From positions 1 through 51,610 of IMG/VR virus record IMGVR_UViG_3300021142_001969: a stretch of 51,610 nt of DNA. One strand, 5' to 3'. Under the pieces are notes generated by a model. That model was not told the origin of the DNA. It saw only the letters and a list, made by a program, of their open reading frames with translations, and ran no database searches. The translations under genes and the position numbers were made by a program. Shown piece by piece: positions 1 through 8,249 of the stretch. The first letter of the stretch is position 1, and each line of letters starts with the position of its first letter. This DNA is from a virus.

Positions 1-118
1 AACTAAGTGTTTTGACTGTATCACCGATATTAATGGTATCAATCCTTCCAAGCAAAAATAATCCTCGTAAGAGTATTAACGAGGATTCAATTAAAGAGCT
101 TGCTGATAGTATGCAAGT
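1..118. repeat. Left copy of the 118-bp end redundancy (circular closure)
   Basis: Bases 1-118 match 51493-51610 with one mismatch (G at 18, A at 51510). The repeat lies wholly inside the ParB-like reading frame, which continues in frame across the junction. This fits an assembly overlap of a circular or circularly permuted molecule better than a functional direct terminal repeat. The mismatch changes Val to Ile in codon 18 and suggests reads from a mixed population. Confidence 0.9.
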
Positions 119-1538
119 TAATGGATTGCTTCAACCTATAACCATTCGTCCTGATGCTGATGGATTCGAGATAGTAGCAGGAGAACGCAGATGGAGAGCA
201 GCTAAGTTGTTGAGATGGGAAACTATACCTGCAATTGTAAGGCACGTATCTGATGAGGATATGCTCGAGATTCAGGTATTAGAGAACTTACAGAGAGAGG
301 ATATGAGTCCATTGGATGAAGCATTAGCATTTCAAACCCTTCTGAAGAAAGAAAGCCTGGACTGGTTATCATCTAAGATTCACAAATCAAAGAAGTATGT
401 ACTGGATAGAATTAAGCTAAATGACTTATGTCTGGAGGCGAAGCTGTACCTTACTAAAGGCGTGTTGCCTTTAGGTCACGCAGTGATGCTATCAAAGATT
501 AAGGAAGAAGAACAGGAGAAAATACTTAAAGGCATAATCACAATTCCTTATAACGATAAAAGCGAAAAAGATATCAGTTTGAGTTACTGCTTTAAAACTT
601 TAAATGAACTGAAAAGCCTTATCAGTTCAACATTCTCTTCATTTTCAAACGCTCCTTTCAGTCTATCAAGTTCAGATTTAATAGATGGTGTTCCTTCTTG
701 CAACGAGTGCGATAAAAGAACCTGCAACCAGAATCTTTTATTTGGGGATATTACGAGTAAAGATGAGTGTACTGATGTATCCTGCTTCAAAAGCAAAATA
801 AAGGCTCATGTGGATGAAAAGATTCAGGAAGCTAAATACAAATATATTGGTGTGCAAAGTGGAGAATCTGATCCTTATGCAAGTTGTAATATTAAGGTTA
901 AAGGTCAGTCACTTCGATATGAAGAAAAACAGAAAGATGGTCTTATCCCGGTAGTTATTACTAAAGCTGATAACTGGAGACAAAAAGACCTTGGTAAAAC
1001 TGTTTGGGTTAAGATGCCTGAGAAAGAAGAAATTGAAAAGACTAAAGAAGAGAAATCTTCAAATAACAATCGGAACTGGAAGGAAGAACAAAAGGAGCTT
1101 TTCTATGCTGAAGTTGAATTGCTAAATAAAATATTACCATCAGTAGTTACTGGTATACCTAAAATTAATAGATCTGCTATACTTGATGACTTATTTGTTT
1201 CTCTTTTAAGTGAAATTGATTTATGTTATATAATGGTTTTTGCTCACTCTATGGGTATTGAAATATCTACAGAAGTTAATAATATTTATGACTATATAGA
1301 GAGTTTAACGTGGGGAGAAAAAGACGAATTGAAACCTGAGCTTATTAAAAGCATTTGGGGTAAATGTAACGCAGATAAGGATAGAGATTGTGTTCTTAAA
1401 GTTATGTCGAATTTATATTATATCGGTAAAACTATCGATCAAAGAGATTCTGAAGAAGAATATGAATTTGGAATATTGACATGGAAGGGTTACTCTGACT
1501 TAATTAATATTGACAAACTTATTAACCCTGAAGATTAG
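1..1538 (+). CDS. ParB-like protein with C-terminal Cys cluster (5' end lies at 51459)
   Basis: This is the main part of a 523-residue protein whose true ATG is at 51459, across the circular junction; an internal TTG at 12 should not be used as the start. In full-length numbering the ParB N-terminal fold shows NNPRK (31-35), the CTP-binding box GERRWRA (72-78) and ENLQRED (106-112), followed by an HTH-like helical region. A Cys cluster C-x2-C-x4-C-x14-C-x4-C (245-273) probably binds zinc. ParB proteins are CTP-dependent DNA clamps. No parA lies nearby, so a partition role is not supported. Its place at the head of the replication genes suggests DNA binding near the origin or gene control. The SNF2 helicase gene follows after one base. 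Confidence 0.85.
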   Translation, partial: LSVLTVSPILMVSILPSKNNPRKSINEDSIKELADSMQVNGLLQPITIRPDADGFEIVAGERRWRAAKLLRWETIPAIVRHVSDEDMLEIQVLENLQREDMSPLDEALAFQTLLKKESLDWLSSKIHKSKKYVLDRIKLNDLCLEAKLYLTKGVLPLGHAVMLSKIKEEEQEKILKGIITIPYNDKSEKDISLSYCFKTLNELKSLISSTFSSFSNAPFSLSSSDLIDGVPSCNECDKRTCNQNLLFGDITSKDECTDVSCFKSKIKAHVDEKIQEAKYKYIGVQSGESDPYASCNIKVKGQSLRYEEKQKDGLIPVVITKADNWRQKDLGKTVWVKMPEKEEIEKTKEEKSSNNNRNWKEEQKELFYAEVELLNKILPSVVTGIPKINRSAILDDLFVSLLSEIDLCYIMVFAHSMGIEISTEVNNIYDYIESLTWGEKDELKPELIKSIWGKCNADKDRDCVLKVMSNLYYIGKTIDQRDSEEEYEFGILTWKGYSDLINIDKLINPED

Positions 1539-1539
1539 T

Positions 1540-3258
1540 ATGCTTGACATTCAACCAACACATAACGGCTTTGAGGTTTCCTTCCAGTACAAACCTTGGT
1601 TAGTGGCTGCTATTAAGCAGATATCTGGAGTAAGGTTTAACGGTGGCAAGAAGAACTGGTGGGTGCCTGAAACTTCTGGTCCTGCTCTACTGAATTGGGC
1701 TAAAGGCTTAAATGCTAACATAGCAACTACACAAAAAGTGGATATCGGAGAAATAGATCCTCTACCGGAATTGACTGTTGAAATTCCTATGAAGAGAACT
1801 ATGTTTCCATATCAGGCAAACGGTGTGGCTTATAATCTGATTCATGAGCGTGTAATTATTGGCGATGAACCTGGATTAGGTAAGACCGGGCAAAGTATCG
1901 CTACCATGCTAGGTGCCGGAGCTAAATGTATTCTGGTAATCTGCCCTGCTACACTAAAGGAAAACTGGAAGGTTGAGATTGAACAGAAGTGGACATGGGA
2001 TAAAGCAATGATCCTAAATGACAGAGTTAAATCTACATGGCCTCAATATTATAAGGTTGGGATTGTTAAGTGGTTCATCATTAATTATGAGAGTCTAAAA
2101 AAATTCTTTGTAACTAAAATTGATACTGTTTATGATAAAGATGGAAAGAAAATGCCGCTCCGCTTAAATCATATCCACTTTAATGACAATATCAGTCTGT
2201 TTGATGGTATCATCATTGATGAGATTCATAGGTGTAAGGATGGGAAAACACAAACCAGCAAGTTCTGTATGGGTGTTGCAAGAGGAAAGAAGTGGGTTCT
2301 TGGTCTTACTGGAACACCTGTTATGAATAAACCGAACGATCTTATTCCACAGCTTCACATTATCAATCATCTGCATTCACTTGGTGGATATAAGTATTTC
2401 AATGACCGGTATTGTGATGGGCCAAATGGTTCATCCAATCTGAAGGAGTTGAATTATTTCCTGAATAAGAATTGCTTTTACAGAAGATTGAAAAAAGAAG
2501 TACTGAAGGATTTGCCGGATAAAATAAGATCTGTTATTAAAGTGGATATTACCAACATGCCTGAGTACAAGAAGGCTGAAGACAATTTTATTGATTACTT
2601 ACGGGATAACCTGAAGAAGAGTGAAGGAGAAATAGATACAGCCCTAAGAGGACAAATAATGGTGCAGATTGGAATACTGAAGAAGATAGCAGCCAGAGGA
2701 AAGATTGAAGCGATAATTGAGGCAGTTGAAGAAGTGACGGATGCTGGAGAAAAGCTGGTATTGTTTGCGTGGCATAAGGAGATAGTGCATGAACTGAAGA
2801 AGTATTTTCCTAAAGCTGTATCTATTGTAGGAGATGATGATATGGAAACCCGTAACAGATCAGTATATGAGTTTCAGAAGTGTAAGAGTTGCGGAGTGAA
2901 GTTTGAGGATCATGACAATAGTCATGAATATGTAGGGAGTGATACTGGTCTGATTATATGTAACATTAAGAGTGGTGGTGTGGGAATTACCCTGACAGCA
3001 GCTTCCAGGGTGTACTTTATTGAGTTACCATGGAACAGTGCTCAGTCTGATCAGTGTGAAGACAGGTGTCACCGTATTAGTCAAAAGAATAATGTGCAGG
3101 CTGGTTTCTTCTTAGGTAGGAATACTATTGATGAATATATCTATGATATCATTGAGAAGAAGCGTGTAATTGCTAATGAGGTGACCGGGGATGAGAATAC
3201 AGTGGAGACTAGCGTAATTAACGAGTTTATCAACCAATTTACCAAGGATAAGTTTTAA
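1540..3258 (+). CDS. SNF2-family DNA helicase/translocase (first of two)
   Basis: This 573-residue ATPase has all the main SNF2 motifs: Walker A GDEPGLGKT (108-116), DEIH (227-230), LTGTP (256-260), motif V GGVGITLTAAS (479-489) and motif VI QCEDRCHRISQ (505-515). The first 50 residues, with a KNWWVPE element, resemble the small N-terminal domain seen in SMARCAL1/HARP-type annealing helicases; that resemblance is an inference. Such enzymes move on double-stranded DNA without full unwinding. The ATG at 1540 starts one base after the ParB stop and is preferred to a TTG 30 bases upstream. A second, divergent SNF2 protein lies at 9972. Likely roles are replication or fork remodelling. Confidence 0.85.
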   Translation: MLDIQPTHNGFEVSFQYKPWLVAAIKQISGVRFNGGKKNWWVPETSGPALLNWAKGLNANIATTQKVDIGEIDPLPELTVEIPMKRTMFPYQANGVAYNLIHERVIIGDEPGLGKTGQSIATMLGAGAKCILVICPATLKENWKVEIEQKWTWDKAMILNDRVKSTWPQYYKVGIVKWFIINYESLKKFFVTKIDTVYDKDGKKMPLRLNHIHFNDNISLFDGIIIDEIHRCKDGKTQTSKFCMGVARGKKWVLGLTGTPVMNKPNDLIPQLHIINHLHSLGGYKYFNDRYCDGPNGSSNLKELNYFLNKNCFYRRLKKEVLKDLPDKIRSVIKVDITNMPEYKKAEDNFIDYLRDNLKKSEGEIDTALRGQIMVQIGILKKIAARGKIEAIIEAVEEVTDAGEKLVLFAWHKEIVHELKKYFPKAVSIVGDDDMETRNRSVYEFQKCKSCGVKFEDHDNSHEYVGSDTGLIICNIKSGGVGITLTAASRVYFIELPWNSAQSDQCEDRCHRISQKNNVQAGFFLGRNTIDEYIYDIIEKKRVIANEVTGDENTVETSVINEFINQFTKDKF

Positions 3259-3270
3259 AAATTATCAGAG

Positions 3271-4107
3271 TTGAAGCTTAAAATTAATTATATAACCGAG
3301 ATCAACATGTTCTACGATTGGCTCGAAACAAATCAAGTTCCTAAATCCTCCATAGCACTATGGCACGCTTTAATGCACATAGGAAATAAGACAGGATGGG
3401 AAGAAGTATTTGCAGTAGCCGTATCAACTATTGAATCTAAAACAGGATTCAAACGGTCTGAATTGTTTGACGCTCGGAATATTTTAGCACAGAAAGGTAG
3501 AATCATTTGGTATCAAAGAGGCGGTAATCTATGTGCAGAATATTCTATAATTCCTTTTTGCGTCCATAATACGGACACAAGTGCGGACACAAGTGCGGAC
3601 GCAAACAGGAACACAAACACCTACACAAATCCGACACAAACACCTACTATTAATAAACTAAACAATACTAAACTAAACAATAAATCTTTTGTCGGCGATA
3701 AACCGCCAACAAAAAAAAAGAAAAAGGATGATTTTAGTAAAAGTTTGTTTTGGACAGAATTTGTTCAGGTGTGGAATTTGTTTTATGAAGGGAAAAATAA
3801 ATCAAAGTATTTGTATCAGCAGAAGGATTTTGGTTGCCTGAAGAAGATTTATGATTTTCTGAAAAAACGATCAGAGGAAAAGAAATGGGAGTTTACAAAA
3901 GAAAATCTAGTAAAGGCATTTAATATCCATTTGGATAACGCATACAAAAAAGACGAATGGTTGCGGAATAATTTCACTATTCCCAATATCCTTTCACAAT
4001 TTAATCAAATAGAAAATTCAAAACAACAGGAAAATGGCAGAAGTAAAATTAATACGGGATCTGCTCCCGATCCGGCAAGACCAGGAAGGGAATATACAAA
4101 GCTATAA
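3271..4107 (+). CDS. Replication initiator, winged-helix/DnaD-like organisation
   Basis: This 278-residue protein has an N-terminal winged-helix-like domain (1-95, with FYDWLETN and ALWHALMHIGNKTGW), a low-complexity Thr/Asn/Asp linker (100-140), a Lys-rich patch (KKKKK near 148-152) and a C-terminal helical domain of the type found in phage replisome organisers. It directly precedes a DnaC-like loader, the usual initiator-loader pair. The start is uncertain: TTG at 3271 gives a conserved-looking EINMFYDWLE leader, while the first ATG is at 3307. The linker DNA is a six-fold 12-bp iteron array followed by AT-rich DNA, so the gene probably contains the origin, as lambda O does. Confidence 0.7.
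   Translation: MKLKINYITEINMFYDWLETNQVPKSSIALWHALMHIGNKTGWEEVFAVAVSTIESKTGFKRSELFDARNILAQKGRIIWYQRGGNLCAEYSIIPFCVHNTDTSADTSADANRNTNTYTNPTQTPTINKLNNTKLNNKSFVGDKPPTKKKKKDDFSKSLFWTEFVQVWNLFYEGKNKSKYLYQQKDFGCLKKIYDFLKKRSEEKKWEFTKENLVKAFNIHLDNAYKKDEWLRNNFTIPNILSQFNQIENSKQQENGRSKINTGSAPDPARPGREYTKL
3572..3643 (+). repeat. Six 12-bp iterons inside the initiator gene, candidate origin
   Basis: Six consecutive 12-bp units run from 3572 to 3643. Units 1 and 2 are identical (CGGACACAAGTG); the later units keep a core of ACACAA or ACGCAA. AT-rich DNA (about 3645-3690) follows at once. Iterons in the linker of an initiator gene next to an AT-rich stretch is the lambda ori arrangement. The protein reads the array as a four-residue Thr/Asp/Asn period. 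Origin function is inferred. Confidence 0.6.
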
Positions 4108-4108
4108 A

Positions 4109-4942
4109 ATGATTCTTACTCCACATGAACAAGAATCAGCAATTGAGTATGCTGTTAATGTTGCAAAAAAAGCATTCATACAGCGAAAACTAAATGCCGG
4201 AATAACAGAAGCAAGAATTGCGCTAATACTTGCACAAAAAGATTTCTTAAAAGAGCTTGGAGGAGTTGATAAAATATTAGCTTCTGCTAACGAAAGAAAG
4301 CATTGGCAATTAGAACATGAGGAGAATAGGAAAAATAGATTGGAAAAAGATCAAATAGAAAAAGAAACGTTACTTAAAGTTTGGGATGCAAATAAATTCT
4401 ACAATCTTATCCGGTATTATTTCAGGGTTGAAGCAAATAAAGAGTTTATTACAGATGAAAATAATTTGCCATTAGTAAAAGCAGTTTGCTTCTTCATGTC
4501 TTGCGATAGTAGATTCGAAACAGAATTAGGATATAGTTTGAAAAAAGGTTTGTTATTGCTAGGACCGGCTGGAGTCGGTAAAACAGAAATAATAAAAGGA
4601 GTATGGGATAATCCTGTAAAATCTATTGCAATTTATTCTCTTTTAGCAATCACTGAGAACATAAGAACATTTGGCGAACATAAAATTGATTATTCTAATA
4701 CGATCGCTTTGGATGATGTCGGTAGTGAAGAGCCTACTGTAAAACATTATGGTACCGATATCAGCTGGTTTAAAGACTTCATAGAAAGTTATTACTTAAA
4801 ATTCAATAATTATTCAAAATTAATCATTACCACAAATTGTGATGGTGATGAAATAGAAAGATTATACGGTTTAAGAGTTCGTGATCGTATGAGAGAGATG
4901 TTCAATGTGATAGAAGTAAAAGGTGAATCTAGGAGGAAATAA
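4109..4942 (+). CDS. DnaC-like AAA+ helicase loader
   Basis: This 277-residue protein has a Lys/Glu-rich N-terminal helical region and a C-terminal AAA+ domain: Walker A GPAGVGKT (152-159), Walker B region ALDDVG (200-205), sensor-like ITTN, and RVRDRMREM near the end as a probable arginine-finger region. DnaC/DnaI proteins place the replicative helicase on single-stranded DNA. No phage helicase or primase gene is seen, so it probably recruits the host DnaB. The ATG at 4109 starts just after the initiator stop. An in-frame ATG at 4034 would overlap the initiator by 74 bases and is less likely. Confidence 0.8.
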   Translation: MILTPHEQESAIEYAVNVAKKAFIQRKLNAGITEARIALILAQKDFLKELGGVDKILASANERKHWQLEHEENRKNRLEKDQIEKETLLKVWDANKFYNLIRYYFRVEANKEFITDENNLPLVKAVCFFMSCDSRFETELGYSLKKGLLLLGPAGVGKTEIIKGVWDNPVKSIAIYSLLAITENIRTFGEHKIDYSNTIALDDVGSEEPTVKHYGTDISWFKDFIESYYLKFNNYSKLIITTNCDGDEIERLYGLRVRDRMREMFNVIEVKGESRRK

Positions 4943-4944
4943 TT

Positions 4945-5172
4945 ATGCCACAATTAAAACTTTTCATCAATAACTATTTACAGCCGTACGCAAAGATGAA
5001 TATTGATTTTGACGACTGCGAAACACTAATCGAAAGAGAAGAGCATTGTAAGGATGTTGCCACATTGCTTTATTGGCAATATGCACCAAAAATACATAGC
5101 CTGAAACTTGATTGTACTGTTTATCTATACCATGAAAGTAAAATGAACGATAAAAATTTTATAACCAAATAA
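4945..5172 (+). CDS. Hypothetical protein, 75 aa
   Basis: Not recognised. The protein is mixed alpha/beta in appearance, with an aromatic-rich middle (LLYWQYAP) and an acidic N-terminal half. It starts two bases after the loader stop and lies in the replication operon, so it is cotranscribed with it. No signal peptide or membrane segment is visible. Confidence 0.6.
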   Translation: MPQLKLFINNYLQPYAKMNIDFDDCETLIEREEHCKDVATLLYWQYAPKIHSLKLDCTVYLYHESKMNDKNFITK

Positions 5173-5180
5173 ATAATAAA

Positions 5181-5528
5181 ATGAGTAACTCAAATATTAT
5201 AAATGGAATTATTGAACTTAAAAAAGCAAAGGACTTATTTGAGGATGTTGTAAGGCAATCAGGTGATGGTACTAAATTAATAAGCAATGTGATTAAAAGG
5301 ATTGAACAAACTAAAAATGTATTTACTACATCTTCTTTGTTCCCTGACGTTGTTATTGAAGGTATCAGAAAAGAATGGGCTGCAGATAGTTTTACTGTGG
5401 ATGCTATTACTGAAAAGATAGCATTACTATCACCAGAGCAGCGCGAAGCAATTGAAAATGTAATTGATAAAGTCCTGGAAGGAGAGAGTTTAGAAATTGA
5501 ATATCACGAAAATAAAGATAATGGCTAA
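5181..5528 (+). CDS. Hypothetical helical protein, 115 aa
   Basis: Not recognised. It is largely helical and acidic at the C-terminus (EGESLEIEYHENKDNG). The last eight bases overlap the start of the DUF1064 nuclease gene, which suggests translational coupling. The replication/recombination neighbourhood suggests a DNA-metabolism accessory, but nothing in the sequence shows it directly. Confidence 0.6.
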   Translation: MSNSNIINGIIELKKAKDLFEDVVRQSGDGTKLISNVIKRIEQTKNVFTTSSLFPDVVIEGIRKEWAADSFTVDAITEKIALLSPEQREAIENVIDKVLEGESLEIEYHENKDNG

Positions 5529-5916
5529 AGCAAGAAAAATAGGATCACTGGATTTATCAAAAGTGCTGCACCTGAATCCATCGCTGGCAATGCCGGCACC
5601 CGCAAAGAAGAAATCGAAGTATCGCAACCAGCGGACAGAAGTTGACGGTATAAAATTCGATAGTAAAAAGGAAGCAGAATATTACGGTATTCTAAAAATG
5701 CGAATGAAAGCCGGTGAAATATCAGATTTAAAGCTTCAGGTAGAATTTAAGTTGCTATCCTTCTCCTATATAGCTGACTTTGTTTACTTCGAAAATAAGT
5801 CAATAAAGCTGGAAGTGGTAGATGTTAAGTCTGATATGACCAGACGGCTACCCGTCTATCGGATGAAGAAGAAAGCAATGTTTAACGAGTTGGGAATTGA
5901 AATAAAGGAGGTATAA
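5521..5916 (+). CDS. DUF1064 endonuclease I-like protein (Holliday junction type)
   Basis: The 131-residue protein matches the DUF1064 pattern: KYRNQRTEVDGIKFDSKKEAEYY in two pieces (YRNQ, then DGIKFDSKKEAEYY), a G-x-I turn, YIADF, and EVVDVKS followed by a lysine-rich helix. The family is related to phage T7 endonuclease I and the PD-(D/E)XK fold. The Glu of SKKEAE, the Asp of YIADF, and the Asp-x-Lys of VVDVK would be the metal and catalytic residues. Likely role: cutting branched recombination or replication intermediates. The ATG at 5521 overlaps the previous gene by eight bases; a further upstream ATG at 5497 would lengthen that overlap and is not preferred. Confidence 0.75.
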   Translation: MAKARKIGSLDLSKVLHLNPSLAMPAPAKKKSKYRNQRTEVDGIKFDSKKEAEYYGILKMRMKAGEISDLKLQVEFKLLSFSYIADFVYFENKSIKLEVVDVKSDMTRRLPVYRMKKKAMFNELGIEIKEV

Positions 5917-5917
5917 T

Positions 5918-6127
5918 ATGGCATTTGAATGTTTAGACAACTTCACCAACGAAATAGCAAATAAGTGTAGAAGACGAGAGAATCCTATTCTATTAAACGT
6001 TTTAGCAGATTATTATGCTTATGGATTGCAAAATGCAAAATTCAGAGCACAAAGAGAGCATTGTAAGAATGTAATAAAAGAATTAAGCCCGTCATTTTAT
6101 GATGGATATTTTAAAAATAAAAAGTAA
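5918..6127 (+). CDS. Hypothetical protein, 69 aa
   Basis: Not recognised. Basic helical protein with CRRRENP and RAQREHCKNVIKEL segments. It starts two bases after the DUF1064 stop, so it belongs to the same transcript. It could bind nucleic acid, but no defined motif is present. Confidence 0.55.
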   Translation: MAFECLDNFTNEIANKCRRRENPILLNVLADYYAYGLQNAKFRAQREHCKNVIKELSPSFYDGYFKNKK

Positions 6128-6131
6128 AAAA

Positions 6132-6410
6132 ATGGACTATCAAGGTAAAATTTATGGTAAAGTTGGATACATATATTTCCCTTTACAAATGACTTCAGAA
6201 GAAGTTGATGAGTTAGTAAAATTTAAAGAAACTGCTTTAAAGGAAATTGAGGAATTAAAAAATAAAGCTGAAAAATGGGATAAACTGAAAGCTAAAGTAG
6301 ATAAATTCTATTTGAATAAAAAAGGTGAATATGATGAGGAAAACCCCGAAGAAGAAGGCGACCTGATTACAATAGGAGAAATAGCTGCTACAGAAGTAGG
6401 TTGGCTTTAA
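6132..6410 (+). CDS. Hypothetical coiled-coil protein, 92 aa
   Basis: Not recognised. After a short beta-like N-terminus (KIYGKVGYIYF) comes a charged helix (about 28-65) with heptad spacing and an acidic tail (DEENPEEEGD). The ATG at 6132 follows the previous stop by four bases; a possible start at 6099 would overlap the upstream gene. Confidence 0.5.
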   Translation: MDYQGKIYGKVGYIYFPLQMTSEEVDELVKFKETALKEIEELKNKAEKWDKLKAKVDKFYLNKKGEYDEENPEEEGDLITIGEIAATEVGWL

Positions 6411-6438
6411 TTAATCATTTTAAAAAGTAAAAAAATAT

Positions 6439-7083
6439 ATGGAACACAAATTCACAGTAAATTCAGATGGTAGTATCTCCTATAATGGAGAGGTATTTGT
6501 AAAGGGCGAAATGAAGCCTACAATTGACAAAGAAGCCCTACTAAAAGAAGCAAGAGAAAGATATCCTATCGGGACTAAGTATAAAGATTTATTAGAAGGA
6601 GGTATAGAAGAAGTTAAAGGAGAGTTTAAATTTTATGTTTATAAAAATGTTGTTTATATAACAGATGGATATGGTGGTGAAGTTTATAAAGATGGAGTTT
6701 GGGCAGAGACCACTATCCCAACCTTAGAAGATATATATAATGAGGTTAAGCCTGAATGGTTTGTTGTAAATGTTGACATAGTAGATTCAGAATATGAAAA
6801 CTATGAAGTTGACAACGACCAATTACCTACTAAAGAAGATGCAGAACACCACCTTGCAGCTATGCAATTAACAGTATTAGCTAAATATTGGAATGGGAAG
6901 TTTAAGGATGAAGAAGCAGACTGTTATTTTTTCTTATTAAATAAAGATTCAAATAACATCATTGCAACATCAATAGTTTCTATAATTACTTATGGTCAAC
7001 CCTTGTTTACCTTATCGGCAGCAAAAACAATCCTTACCCACTATAAAGATGTGCTTAATAAATATTTTAGAATAAAAAATTAA
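6439..7083 (+). CDS. Hypothetical phage protein, 214 aa
   Basis: Not recognised. The N-terminus forms short beta strands (KFTVNSDGSISYNGEVFVKG), then a RYPIGTKY motif of the kind seen in many small phage proteins, then a second alpha/beta half with KEDAEHHLAAMQLTVLAKYWNG. No catalytic motif or membrane segment is visible. It begins a run of accessory genes between replication and modification functions. Confidence 0.55.
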   Translation: MEHKFTVNSDGSISYNGEVFVKGEMKPTIDKEALLKEARERYPIGTKYKDLLEGGIEEVKGEFKFYVYKNVVYITDGYGGEVYKDGVWAETTIPTLEDIYNEVKPEWFVVNVDIVDSEYENYEVDNDQLPTKEDAEHHLAAMQLTVLAKYWNGKFKDEEADCYFFLLNKDSNNIIATSIVSIITYGQPLFTLSAAKTILTHYKDVLNKYFRIKN

Positions 7084-7090
7084 TACAATT

Positions 7091-7471
7091 ATGTATAAGA
7101 AAGTCTTATTAAAAGATGAATTACCCCCTATTGGTGTTTATATTACAACTATTGATTCTAATAATAATCATGTTGTATATAAAATGAATGAAGATAAATC
7201 ATTCACCATGAAAGGTACTTACGAGAATAATAATTCACCAATCATATATTGGTTGAAGGAAGGCGGATATTATCTATTTAGTTATCATTTAGGTTGCAGA
7301 ATAGATGAAGGTTGGGGTAACATGGCATTAGTGTTTGCTAGTAATCAAGACGAAGCAAAAGAGATATTAATTAAAGAAAAGACTATAAGTAAAGAAACTG
7401 CAAGTATTGGGCTTGCTTTTGGGTGGAATAAAGATATAGTGCCTGATAATATCTATTGTTTAAATTTATGA
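7091..7471 (+). CDS. Hypothetical protein, 126 aa
   Basis: Not recognised. Rich in Tyr, Asn and Gly with several short beta strands. The stop TGA overlaps the ATG of a 32-codon gene at 7468, an ATGA junction typical of coupled translation. Confidence 0.5.
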   Translation: MYKKVLLKDELPPIGVYITTIDSNNNHVVYKMNEDKSFTMKGTYENNNSPIIYWLKEGGYYLFSYHLGCRIDEGWGNMALVFASNQDEAKEILIKEKTISKETASIGLAFGWNKDIVPDNIYCLNL

Positions 7472-7566
7472 AATATATTAAATCAATAAGATGGTATCTG
7501 AAATGCTACGGTCTTCTGAAAGAAAAGAAGACAGTAAGAAGGTTTTTCAGGAAGATAATTAAATAA
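7468..7566 (+). CDS. Small basic protein, 32 aa
   Basis: A short frame begins at the ATGA overlap with the preceding gene and encodes MKYIKSIRWYLKCYG plus a strongly basic tail (KEKKTVRRFFRKIIK). About 40 percent of residues are Lys or Arg. The overlap and the composition favour a real small nucleic-acid-binding or membrane-surface peptide, but it has no recognised family. Confidence 0.4.
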   Translation: MKYIKSIRWYLKCYGLLKEKKTVRRFFRKIIK

Positions 7567-7567
7567 A

Positions 7568-7575
7568 TATTTTTG
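7568..7575 (+). promoter_or_regulatory. Possible TAnnTTTG promoter box
   Basis: TATTTTTG matches the Bacteroidota -7 box. No clear -33 TTTG is found about 19 bases upstream. A 12-codon frame (7592-7630) then overlaps the next ATG as ATGA. This may be an internal promoter with a leader peptide; chance is also possible in AT-rich DNA. Confidence 0.25.
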
Positions 7576-7626
7576 AATTATAAATTAAGTTATGCAAAAA
7601 GAATACACATACAAAAAAAATAAACC

Positions 7627-8022
7627 ATGAACAGAGAAGAGTTAGAGAATAGAATTTTCAAAGAGCTTTGTTTAGTCAGAGGTGGATTATGGGGAAGCGC
7701 AAGGGTAGCTGCCGACATAGCAGAAGCCTACGCTGCTGAAAAGGTTAAGGAAGCAGAAGAGAGTAGATGGGTGAGGGTTGATAGCGGTATTTTACCAACT
7801 GACCATAATGGAAGACTATGTATATTAGAAGATGGAGGCTATTGTATCGCATTTTATACTAAGGGTGGAGATTATGATAGTACTATTATAAATGAAGACC
7901 AAGAGCCACAAGAAACATTTTTAAATGAAGGATGGTATGAATTATGTGAGCAAGAAGACGACTCTTATGGAGATGCTGCATTTAAAAGAAACGTTGTTAA
8001 ATATCAAACAATACAACAATAA
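7627..8022 (+). CDS. DUF551-like small phage protein
   Basis: The 131-residue protein has an N-terminal helix with EAYAAEKVKEAEESRW and then a WVRVDSGILP start to a beta-rich domain with ILEDGGYCIAFYTKGG and GWYELCEQ. This is the pattern of DUF551 and related phage proteins (W-x-V-x-LP, then paired strands and a closing W). The family's function is unknown. It lies among accessory early genes and probably shares their transcript. Confidence 0.5.
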   Translation: MNREELENRIFKELCLVRGGLWGSARVAADIAEAYAAEKVKEAEESRWVRVDSGILPTDHNGRLCILEDGGYCIAFYTKGGDYDSTIINEDQEPQETFLNEGWYELCEQEDDSYGDAAFKRNVVKYQTIQQ

Positions 8023-8033
8023 AATAAACAACT

Positions 8034-8249
8034 ATGAGTAACGAATTATTTGAATCAGAACCACAAAGGAAAGGAGTCAATTTAGATACTTGCCGTCACT
8101 GTGAACATAGACAACGACATCAATGTGGAGGTTCTATTATCCAGTATTGCGGAGTAAGGAAAAGCAATCGGACTGAAAATGGGCTATTAAAAATTAAAGT
8201 TACTGATGATGCCTGTATAGCGTTTAAACTAATCAAACCAAAAATATGA
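8034..8249 (+). CDS. Small Cys-rich, probably zinc-binding protein
   Basis: This 71-residue protein has a CRHCEHRQRHQC element, a YCGVRK element and a final Cys in DDACIAF. The C-x2-C plus later Cys residues and nearby His residues look like a small zinc-binding unit of the kind common in phage accessory proteins. The stop overlaps the ASCH gene start by four bases (8246-8249). Confidence 0.5.
   Translation: MSNELFESEPQRKGVNLDTCRHCEHRQRHQCGGSIIQYCGVRKSNRTENGLLKIKVTDDACIAFKLIKPKI

Noticed and set aside
1-118. 118-bp true direct terminal repeats
   Set aside because: The repeat is inside a gene that reads through the junction and has a mismatch; circular overlap is simpler. Only end mapping could settle it.
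1-1538. Evidence for a phage-plasmid with partition system
   Set aside because: A ParB-like gene is present but no parA, no plasmid rep gene and no parS cluster were seen, while integrase and attP indicate integration.
3572-3643. CRISPR-like array
   Set aside because: Units are 12 bp without spacers and lie in coding sequence; iterons explain them better.
4034-4108. Upstream start for the DnaC-like gene
   Set aside because: It would overlap the initiator gene by 74 bases; the ATG at 4109 directly follows the stop and leaves the AAA+ domain complete.
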